Source: Litoditis marina
Lineage: Eukaryota > Nematoda > Chromadorea > Rhabditida > Rhabditidae
Assembly (NCBI GenBank): GCA_964036275.1
Contig: OZ038434.1
Span: 24,411,413 to 24,475,412 of the forward strand
Direction of reading: 5' to 3'
Length of the DNA: 64,000 nt
Shown: one piece after another, positions 47,298 through 59,200 of the stretch
Numbering within the stretch: the stretch's first letter is position 1
Layout: every line of letters starts with the position of its first letter
Position numbers and translations under genes: made by a program
Notes under the pieces: model-generated
Databases searched by the model: none
Told to the model about the DNA's origin: nothing
The model's input: the letters and a program-made list of their open reading frames with translations, nothing else

Positions 47298-50200
47298 TCA
47301 GTCATAGACGATATCGATTGATCCAACTGGTTCGCCATTCGCGTAGATCAACTTCGTGTTCTGGCACGACGGGAGACAGAATCTGAGAGAAAGATGAGTT
47401 TCACTCAAAAGTAGAACAAAAAGTGGAAAAGTAGGATAAAAGGGTAGAAGAGTGTGAAGAAAAGTACAAAAGTGTAAACAAAAGTACGCACGTGGAGAGA
47501 AAAGTATCAAAATAGATTTGAAGCTCAAATACTTTCTATTTCAACTATTTCATGTATAATTACATAGTTAAGTGAAAGTGAAAATGCAGAAGTGGCACGT
47601 TTGTCCCGTTGTTTTTTTTTTTTACAAAAAAAGGGACTATGACGAAACAAAACCAATCAGAAAAAGAAACGAGCAACCGCGCAGTGTATTCTAGTGACTT
47701 TCGCAGTAAAATTTGAAGAACAAGTTTTGAGTCTTGTAACAGTTGACCATCTCACCTGGCCCTGCCACATGAGAATGTCTCATCACACCACTGTTTCTCG
47801 CAACAGGCGAATCGAGGACCGCAATCGGGTTGGGAATGACACTCGTCGGGCACCGAACCTTGAATGGAACAAACTAGGTCAGATTGCAGACGGATTGACA
47901 CATGTTACTTTTGACCTCCCCCCCCACTTAACCCGTGATATATCTATACTCTTACTACTACTATTCCAAAATAATAATAAAACACTGTATAAAAACAGGA
48001 TGAGCTGTCTTGTAGTCCTGTAATACTCGGTTAGGATATGATTTAATGTTTATGTTTGTTAGCAGTGACTTAGCTCAGCATATTTCGATAGACGATCTCC
48101 TGAAACTTTCTCGGAAAACTTGAAAACCTAAACAAAGGTTGTGACTTCGAGTGTGTGGCCAATAAGAACTATGAGCTGATGTAACTAAGACGAAGGAACA
48201 ACGAATAAAATCTATACAAAAACCTCCCCCACCTCCATTGACCTTTCCCTCGACCCTAATCGGTTTCCCCATGACATTTGACCTGGTATACTGTAGGTAG
48301 AGGGGCGTGGGACGGCTATTGGAAGGGGAACGCCTGAAAGAACATAAATCAATGTTTTTGAGATTGAGATTTTGAGATTGAAACATTTACACTTTTTTGG
48401 TCTAGTCTGAAAAATGAAAAATGAAAAGATAAAACATCAAAACACAGTATAACTTACTTGAGATTATTCGAGTTATTAAATCGAGTGTTCGGAATTTGTT
48501 GTAACTGTCACAACAATATTTTTGTCTTCAAGTTCTCACCTTCTGAGAGGAGTACCGTTTTTCTCATCCTCCATAACTTTCCATTCTCCCGCAGTTGGCG
48601 CCGTTGTAGTTATTTCTTCGTCTGAAAAAGAAAATCGATAACCGAAAAGAAGAAGAGTAAAGTTAATTGGTGTGCTAATTTCATGGGTCTGATGAAACTT
48701 CCAACCAAAACTTTTTTGTACTTCCAAAAATAACAGTTTCGAGCTCCAAACCATACAAGTTTTGAAATTTCGAGCGGGAAAATATCTAACCAATTGTAGC
48801 ACAGTTTTGAATTCGAATGATATGTTCGTTTCATTAAAACTCCGACTCATTTCTTATTTACGTGTTGTAATAAAGCTAAATAACCGCTATACATTCGTCT
48901 TTTTTTTGTTAAAAGATTAGAAAGTGGCGAAAGGCAACCTGAAAACTCATTGCCACGCTGCCGAGGTCTCAGTGAAAATGGAGGAAACTATATAACAAAA
49001 TCTTGATTTGTTGAATGTTCAGTTGATTTAGTTTTTCTCAATAAATGTATAATAAGTTCTCACCAAAATAGTCTGAATCTTCCGTAGAAAACGGTTCCAT
49101 GTTCTGAAATTTCCTCCTTGCAAACCAAGATGGAGTTTCTTTTCTCGAGTTTTCTGTTTTTTCCTCAGATTTTCGTCGAAAGTTGAAGCCAGATATCGTA
49201 GATGTTGCTATTGATTCCGTGGTGGAAAAAGTGAACTGCGAACCCACTGAACTGGAATGACCAATTTTTGTATAGAATATAGAGAGGGATCAACTTGAAT
49301 TTAGCTTGCAAAACAAGCACATCATATTTTCTGAACAAAGTACAAAGTACAAACACAGCAGAACGACATTCAAGGCTAGTCTCTATCGGTGTTTCTGAGA
49401 GCGACCCCTATTTAGGCTGTCTTCAGACTTTTTGTGCGATACAAGATACACGATACATGCGCGCTCTAATCATGTGTATTGATTGCATTTTTGTAGCGGC
49501 GACAGATACATGCGTCACGCGATGTATCTTTCGTGTTCATACTTTTTCTACAGTATCTCGGCGTCAGATACATCATTTTGAATCGACGATACACAATTTT
49601 TGAAGATTGCGGCCGGCATTCTACACTTCACTCATACCGTGGATACATCTAGGTTTTCGGATTGTAACTCATAAAATTATAATTTGTGTGCAAATTTCCC
49701 AATTGGATAGAATGTCCCCCAACCCAAAACCGATTGGGTTTCACAAAAGTTTTTTGTTTCTCGCGCGCGACGCGCGCACGCGACGCGTTGAAATGAGAAA
49801 AATATGCGAGTTTGAGTAACATTTGAGAACTGTGGTTATCGATCCGTCTGATTACGAATGTGGGTATCATTTTTTTTATCATGCACGCGCCGCGACAAAA
49901 ATTTGAAAACCCGTAGAACTCAATGAAACTTGGGAACCTGAGGAAATCGATCATTCTGAAGTCAGATGTGAGTTTGGTACGCACTTGGGGTGGAGCGCGC
50001 GCGCGCAGCACGCGACGCGACGAAAATTTAAACTTTTGTGCATGAAGATAAATTTTTGGGATTAGGAGTGGTTAGTCACGCTGATAAGAAGGTATTACGA
50101 GATTCGAATATATATTCTAACCAGCATGATCCAATAACCTTCCCCAATTTCATATGAATCGACTCATTTTGATATTTCTGCCGCGGCGCGTGCACGCGCT

Positions 50201-53200
50201 GCGCGTGGGTGAAATTGAGTATATGGCATGGGGACCGATAACGATGTTCATCAGCGTTTTTGTTTTTCCCGATGTCCAAAGTTTATCGAAATTCATTCAT
50301 TTTCACATTTTATCGCGGAGCGTGCGTGCGTCGCGTCGCGTGCGATGAGACAGACGTCAATTCGAACGATACTTATAAATATCTATGAATTCAAAAAATT
50401 AAAATTGTGAGAAGTTATTTTTGAATTTGAAACTAACGAAATCGAAAAAAAATGTATTCTGGAACGTTCATAATTTTCTGATACGTTGGCGCCAAGATAC
50501 GGATACAAAATGTGACGATACAAATAATTCAAAAATAAATCGTGTATCTGTATCTTGTATCGCACAAAAAGTCTGAAGACAGCCTAAGGGTTCCTCATTT
50601 CGAAAGCAATCCAATACAGTGTATGTTACTTTTTTCTCCACTTGTTCTCTGTGAAAATCGTAGTTGTTGCGTGTATCAAGATCGATTGTACAACAATGAT
50701 TCATTTCTAACTTGTAATTCATACAGAAATAAAAAACTCTGTTTGATCCATCCATCGAAAAATTAATAGATATCACTTTGAGTCCATGTAAGAATGAATA
50801 GTGCCATAAAGGATTGGCTTTCTTCAAAGCAGGCTAATGAAGTGTGTGCTGCCCTTTGACCCCGTGTTCTCGTTTGTTCTGTTTGCTATACCTGGTCGTC
50901 CTGACATGTGCTCGCTGTTTTTCCATCGCCTCAATGAATTTGTTGTGTGCACTCAGTTCCTGAAAAATATCCGAATTGACCGACAATCAAAACCTCAAAT
51001 ACTACTGGGTTTGTTTCATTGTCAGGTATGAAGTGTTCACGCTAATTCTGACATTGTTCCTTTGCGCTCTGAACCTTGGCTCTCCCTCGTTCATGAGCAC
51101 ATGAAGCAAGAAGTTTAGAGAACACCATGTGTTACGTTAGCTCATGTATGTACTATGTGTCGAGTATATGAATGTGTTGCATGAATATTGAAATATTGAA
51201 ATGAAGTGTCCCAAGATGATGGTTAAGAATTTTCCACATGCTAGTCTGTCTGTGCTCTTTAGAGCCTAGTTGGAAATTAAACTTCTTTTTTGGATATTCG
51301 GTTTTTGTTGAAAACACTGTTAGTTGCTGTTAGTAAAAATTCAACCACTATTACCTTGAGTTTCAAAAAACAATCCTGAACACCGGGTTTATCAATGAAC
51401 TCTTGTAAAAACAGTTTCCGTGCGTACCTTTTCTACCATTTCCGTACGAAAACATTGTAAAACAGTTTGGCGAAAACGTACCAACTCGGTCGGTGTAGCA
51501 CTCAGAGCCAGCGGTGTGTCCACGTCAATATCTTCGTCTTCTAATGCTTTTAAACGCGAAGAAATCGGAAACTCAATCGGGTTTATGGTACTGGAAAGCA
51601 GAATATTTGGTTATTTTCTGTTTCAGATACAGCGTGGAACCGAAAAAAGCCTGTTTCATCCGAAAACTGTGATCATGAACAGTTTATAGTAATTTATAAT
51701 GTGGTTACCGCTGTGATATTTGTGGTACTAAATTTGTATAGAAACTCCACCCATTCTGGAAATTATCTTTTGACGATTACGGTAGAACAAAAACAGTTCT
51801 ACGCACGTATTCTCGTCGACCTTTCCCGTTGTTGTTGTTTCTGCTGTCTTTTTCGTTGTTGGTTTGCGTTTCCGTCCGGATTTCTTGGTGTTTGACGGAA
51901 TTGGGACCAGAATCTGAGACATTTCAACATTACTTTCCGGAAAATTTTCTACATTTTTTTTGAAAAATTTAACGAAAAAAGTTCTAATTCCAATGAACTG
52001 TAACCTCAAATTTAAGGAAAAAGGAAAAGATTATCAATATTAAAAGCAAACCGATAAATAAGAAATCAAACCTGATCTTCGGGAACTTCAATTAGTTTCA
52101 CGAAATTGTTCGAGGCGGGAAGATTGGAAACTCCCTTGATACTTCGGTCGATTTTGGCTCTGAAGTTGAAATGTGTTATCGAGTAAAAATAGTCCGTTTT
52201 GGAATTTCAAGTTGAAGTCGATTTTGTTATAAAAAACCGCTTCATTATACCATATTGAGAAATTATAGAAATGTTAATGTAGCCACATTTTCTATGAATC
52301 TCTCGGTTTTTTTTTCAAATTTTACTGAAGTTCTTGAATGCGTATATCACACCATCTAGATGAGCATGCGTTTATCTAATTTCTCTGAAGTTGAAAACCG
52401 AGTTGTTTACCAAAACCCTAGTTGTAAATCAAGGTTCAGACTTTTTACCGAGAGCTTGTTGCACAATTGTGCTGATTTCACAACTTGATATCAACTAGTG
52501 ACCAATATTGTGGGGGGAACCTTGGTAAACAACTCGCTGTTTAACTTCAGAGAATAATTACAAAGTGAGCTCATTAAAACAGGATAATTGTGTGGACCAA
52601 TCCCGTGACATCGGTCCTTTAAACTGCAATTCAAAAATTTATTGCAAATTTAAGGACTGAAGCGTTAGGACTGTCCTTTTTTAAACATCCATTTCCGGAA
52701 CACCGACTCTTGCCGACCGTGAAACTCGCTGCAAACTGTCCGGTGGTGGAGCGGGCGGGTGGTCTCCAAACTCGTCAGAATCAAAAAACTTCTCTAGTTC
52801 CTCCTTACTTTCAGCCCTAGAAGCAAAAACATTTGTTTTAAAGGAAGTAATTATCGTGTTATAAACAACAAGAATGAGATCGTTCATTGAACCGTTATTC
52901 TGATTATAGAAAAAGTGTTCAAACACCAACAAAAACAAAATAAGGCGACGTTACAAGAACTGCTCTCTTAGATGAAGCCGAGGCGGTGTGTGCTGTCCAT
53001 TTCAGTGTATTCTAGTTTCACTCTTTTACTTTCGTTTTTTGTAGATTGATCATTTCACTTTCGTTCTTTTGTACTTTGATCGTGTCACTTCCCGACCGAG
53101 ATTTGAGAATTGCGACGGATCGAAATCATCAACCTACAAACTACGAAAATATGTGACTACTACCTATACCCTACCCAGGTCGCGGTGTAAATTCATTGGG

Positions 53201-56200
53201 AGGCGGGGCGGGGGCCGAATCTCCAAATTCGTCGGATGCGGAGAAAACGTTGGGCACATCTTTGAAAAAGGTTTCTGGAAATAAAACCGAATCTTTTTAA
53301 ATTTGTTTTCTGTTTGTTATCAAACCTGCATACTTATTTTCATTCTAATTTGTTTATCCACACTTTTTGTAACTAATTATCTTGCTACAGTTCCACTTCC
53401 GAAACAAATTTCTCGTTCGGCCTAACGAACTTTGATTGATAGAGAAGTTGAGGAGTTCACGGGTTCACCAATTCATGTTCACTACTTGGTCGGCAGGGGG
53501 ATCAAACTTCAACTAAGGTTTGGTCCCTTTTATGAATCACCCTGCCCAGAGAATTCTCAGCGAGTTGGCCGTAAACTTGTATAGATGTCTTGACGAGAGA
53601 GTTTTGCAGTGCAGAGAGACGCAGACAGTCTGACACACTGCGTCTCTCTGACCTCCGCACTCTCGTTCAGACCGCTACCCACCGATATTCGCAGCTTTAT
53701 CATAGTCGATTGGCGACGTCTGCATTTGGATGACGTCGTTTGTGATGACGTCATTTTCATCGAATGATGACGTCACAGCCTGGGTGGTCCGTTCCAGTCG
53801 CTCCTCCATTTCCAACTGGTTTCCGCGCACGAAACGACGAAGTCCTCTTGAATAGTCGAAATTACTAGTGAAAATACCGGGAAGAAAAACTAAGTGTGTG
53901 ATTGTCGCTATTCGTCAACAATATTGTGTTTCTCTTCTCTTTGCTGTGATATTGTGTCACGTTAGAAATGACTTCGCTGGCCAATTATACGACTAACCCG
54001 GTTTTTAGGTAACCCAACCCTTTTTTGGTAACCCTTTTTCAGGTTACTTGATTAAGTAACCTCTAAGTAACCTTAAACCAAAATCGGGTTACCATCAAAA
54101 ATAACAGTAAAAACGAGTTTTCAAGCCAAATTTGGGGGTAACCTGTTTTTGGTCTTAGGCTACTTCCAGATTACCACCGAAGTAACCTGAAAGAATGGTT
54201 ACCAAAAAAAGGGTTAGGTTACCTAAAAACGGGTTTGATATAGAATTCACCGACTCGGTCTGCTCGACCTTCCTTAAACGAATATTGATTTGACCACGTT
54301 GTTATATGTCGTTTCGCTCTCTTATAGGGGGTGTCAAATGTATACCCTGGCAGTACACAGCATAATTTTTGAACAGCAAACTTACTGCCTCAGGCGGGGA
54401 TCGAACCATCGAGCCCACGACCGACCAGCTCAAAACCACAGATGCTATCCACTAGGCCATCCGAGCCACACTTTGCCGGCAAAATGGTTATACAAGCTTG
54501 TTGGTTTGCATTTCTATTCTCTATTCTTCGGAATCGCAGTCCGTGCTGAAGTTTAGACAAATATGATTTTCTGAAGCGTACCTCTGCTCAGAAATCGGCT
54601 TCGACGGTCTCAAATCGAGTTTAGGTGGAGCTCTTCTGCGTTGGTGTTGAAATAGGACTGCAAATTGGTAGTTCTTAGCAAACTTAAATTATTTTGCCAG
54701 CGGATACTAGTCTTTTCGATCGTCCTCGAGACTCTTACAGTGTAAAAAAAAAATTACGAAACTTTCAGTCCGTTTGAAATATGTAATTGTTTGCGGAACA
54801 TTTTTCGCGTCACGTATTGTCTTTTTGTCTTATTACCCGAGTGGGTGACGAATAAGCTTAAACACATTAAGCGGCTGTCTCTTAGTGAAAACTGTATGAG
54901 TTGTTTCTCTCCAAACTTTCACAAAGATAGTTTATTCTCATAAACTACCCATTGTGACATAGTTTATTCTCATAAACTACCCATTGTGACACTTTGAACT
55001 TGTTGTTGATGTTTAAACATGAGTTATAGGTTGCAGCTTAATGCATTTGAGCTTAATCGTCACCCACTCATTACCCAGTTACTTTCAATTCCAAAAACGC
55101 CCACCGTCCTCACTGGAGATGATAAATGAGTCTGGAACAGCGTCGTTCGGGCGAGATCTGAACATTCACACGTTTTCCAAAGGTCACCGAGGTCTTTTTC
55201 AAAGGTCAAGATCGAGGTCAAATAGTCACGTGAAATGCAAAACGTGATAACCATCGGTCACGTGTAGATGTTTTTGTTACTCAACGAACCGGTGTTGAAG
55301 ATTTCAAACAGTTGTTCATTTCAAGTTGAGAAGTGAAAATCAATAGTGGTTCCCGTTTCGTTTTCAATTACGCCAAAGTTGTCGATAAGGGTAATTTTTC
55401 GCACGAAAATGAAAATTAGCTGGCCTTTGTCTGTGCTAGAGTCCAATACGTTTGTCCTATATGATTATAGTCGTTGCCAACGGGAAGGCGGGAGGGTACT
55501 GTATATCTCACTTTACGCTGTGTACGCACACATGTCTCCCTTTCCAGATACCCCTTATGTGCCCTAATAGCGCAGTGGCTTGGCGCCCTGACTACGAAAC
55601 TTTTGCTCGCAGGTTCGATTCTGGCGAGAGACAGAAACTCATAAATTTGGCACTCACTATATAAGACGCTGCAATCTAAATGGTTTCAAAAATCTGTGGG
55701 GAACATTGACTTTTTACCCCCCACCTTTCTGAATTTGTATTGCGTTTGGGGAATTGTAGTTGGACCCCCCCCCCCCACCGGGGGGTTATAATTCAATTTA
55801 TCACCTGCAATACAAAAGTTTGAGGGTGGGGGGTAAAAAGTAAACATTTCCGGTATTGAAGTTCAACCCCCCACTCGTTGAAGTTTGACCCCCCACCATT
55901 GAAGTTCCACCCCCCGCCGACCCAAGTGGGGGGTGAATAGTAAATTTCGAAGTTGAATTTTGACCCCCCCCCTCTCCTAGATTTTCAGGTTTTAGCTTGG
56001 GTGGGGGGTTGAAGTGCTACGGGGGGGACTCAACTAAAGTGGGGGGCGATACTTCAATTTTCCCAATCTGTGAATCTCATTGATTTCTTTGAATTTATGA
56101 GATGAGGTTTTCGATCGTCGAAGAATTGTGATTTTTCTCAAATATTTCTGATTCAACATAGCGTTGGGCCCACTTATTTGAGGTTGCTATTGAAAATAAA

Positions 56201-59200
56201 AGTCTAAATTCATCGAGTCACTTTTCTTCGAACTGGGAAAATCTATGTCACAAAATATTGTAGTTTGAGCATATATCACGAAAAAGTTTGTCAGGAATAT
56301 TCGAGGGTCCAAAAACTGTGTCAGAAATAATCAAGGCTCCAAAAATTGTGTCAGAATTATTCGAGGCTCGATTTTTTCTGACACAATTTTTCGAGCCTCG
56401 AATATTTGTGTCAGAATTATTAGCACTCCAATTATTTTTGGTACGTTCATCTCGCTGGTTCGTTTTAAGAATTACTCTTTTATCCAACAGCTCGCGCGAT
56501 CATATTGTTTTCCGCGCCACGATCTTGGCTGGTTCGTATCTAGTACGGGTTCCAAATTGGCGCGTCTGTCTCGGCGACTGTTTCTCTGGGGTCTCTTCTC
56601 TCTCGTCTGCCGCCCATTGATTACGAACCCGTAAACGAGAGAGCAGAGACGCCAGAGAAACAGTCGCCGAGACAGACGCGCAAATATGGAACCCGTACTA
56701 GATACGTACCAGCCAAGATCGTAACGCGGAAATCAATACGATCGCGCGAGCTGAGACCTAATTTCCGACAGGAACCAGCGATATGAACGTACCATAAATA
56801 ATTGAAGTGCGAATAATTCTGACACAAATATTCGAGGCTCGAAAAATTGTGTCAGAAAAAATCGAACCTCGAATTATTCTGACAGAATTTTTCGAACCTT
56901 GATTATTCCTGACACAGTTTTACGAACTTCCAAAAGTTGTGGGTAACTACTTTGCGTTGCAAAAAGCTGTGTCAAAATATTTTAAACCGAGAATAGTTGT
57001 GTCAGATTATTCAGAGCTTTTCGATTCTTTGTTAATTTTATCGGATGTCCAAACGAGAGTGACACATGAATTTGAAAAATCGGTAATTTTCGAAAAAAGT
57101 TCTGACAAGTCATGTGAAGCACAATAATTCAAAGTTCTCTAAGAATTGTTCGGAAATCTGAAACCATTTATATTGAAGCGTCTTATATTATCCGATTCGC
57201 TCTTTTTGTAGTTAGATATTTGCTGGCAAAACTACCACAAACATCCAGTATAATGGTTCGCTTTTCACAAAGTTGGCCTCAACGTGTGCTTTACCCTCTT
57301 TCTTTGCGTCTGTGGGGTTTCGCTCAGACAGAACCTGGGGTAGTTAGAGGGGGACATAAGGGGGCGTGGCTTATAGGTTCAGGCCTGGCTCGAAGAATCA
57401 ATGTCACGCGCCAGTTTTTGAGTCTTCAATGCGGCAAAACTGCGGTTTTGGGTGGATAAAATTGAATTTTGAATGAAAAAATGGAAATTAGTGAGAAAAT
57501 TTGATCTAAATGCATATATTCCCTCATTTTTAGTTGAAAGATGGCAACGTGTATTTTTTAGAATATGGGACTTAGGGGGGTGCTTAGTCCGGAGTTCGTT
57601 ACCGCGAGACTTGGTACCTATCTTTCCACGGCTAAGTCCCATGAGAATTGTCGTGGTCGGAACTTGTGAATTATGCAAGTGCGAGATCAGACTACAACTC
57701 AGCGACTGTCATTTCCCATATGGATCAGATAGGATGCTTCTTGATCAGCTGTGTTAGTAGTTATCCCATTGCTTTTCGGTCAAAGATCGGTAATCATGGC
57801 GATAACAGAGTTCAAACTACAGCATTTGCTGACCAAACTATGGAACGGTTTGGATATTCCCCATACCTGATGGGTTTTTCCGGCAGCTGCCAGCAGTCTC
57901 CCTGGATACAGTAGAGGGAGGGGGGACAGTGGTCATCCGAATCACACGGACCTTCAGAGAATAGTAATAATAATAATTAATATGTGCATATGAATAACTA
58001 CATAAACATAAAGATAATAATGATAATGATACAAAGTGTTTGCTTTGTCATTGGGCAACGTATGTGAATAAGCCACGAGGAATATGCATAGGTGCCGACC
58101 AATTTGCAATAGACCTTCACAACTCTAGAGAACATTGTACTGAACTGTCACGTTTTCACGTCAAAGAGAGGGTAGTTTGAAAAGGTACAGATTTGTTTCA
58201 AACACATCTTGAATATTAGTAGCACTGTGAGTTCAAAACAGTTTTTCAATACATTATTTTTCGACCTCGAGGAGAACAAGTATAGCTCGTTCCCTTCCCA
58301 CTGAGACCCATTGGCATCGTGCCAAGATTTTCGGATGACTATTGCTCAGAGCACGCATAAGTATTCTAACCATTTTTTTTCATTTACGTGTTGTTAAGCA
58401 ACGAAACAACCGCTAAAATGAATTTGTAGTTATTTGAAAAACTCCGAAGTGGTGAAAAATAGCCTGGAAAAATCATTGGCTTGCTGCCAAGTATCTGTAG
58501 GAATGACCTGAACTATAGATTCCCTCTATACTTGTTCTTTCTCTGTTCTCATGACTTTTCGGATCTCTGTTCTCATGACTATTCGGACCTCTGTTCTCAT
58601 GACTTTTCGGATCTCTGTTCTCATGACTTTTCGGACAATGTTTGTATGCGTATTTTATATTTTACACTTTTCCATTTAATTTTTGTGTTTTCTAACAATT
58701 TTGGAAACGAAATAACATGCAATGTAACTAGGGAATGATCAATTTTTGCATTCAAGAACGTTGATCGTGAGGTTTTCTCAATTATAATTATTGGCATGTT
58801 GAAGAATCCGTCGAAAATGATTTCAAAACACTCAATCACATACGAATACACAATTAGGGACTGAAAAATGAAAATAAATCTGAATGTAAATAAACCAAGT
58901 CAAGTTGCGTCACAGTGAAAATGTTCATGTTCCCTTCTTTATAGCTTGATGTTATGCAAATTTTACAGATTTTCAATAATAAAGTTTTTTCGTGGTTATG
59001 TAGTTATGGGAAGACATTAAGAATCTTTTTCAGCTTTCTAAATTTTTTGTGAAACTCAAATTATAGCGGAACGGTTTCTTTAAAGCAGTTGAGATCCGGG
59101 ATATATCATACATTTTTCTCACAAGACGTGTTCCTAGAGCGCTAGATATTTTCTCAACAAAAAAGTGAGAATTTCAAAAACTGCAATGGAAAACCAAAAG

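Noticed and set aside
52681..52717. Stop codon (TAA) after EMDV as the end of a separate gene
   Set aside because: An in-phase donor at 52717 joins smoothly to the downstream exon 52159-52072, and the rest of the model stays open to 47298.
54390..54475. Functional tRNA gene
   Set aside because: Boxes A and B are present but stems pair poorly and no clean cloverleaf forms; kept as a tRNA-like repeat.
58481..58738. 85-codon open frame with LCSHDFSD repeats
   Set aside because: It is a 24-bp minisatellite next to a MITE; no linked exons.
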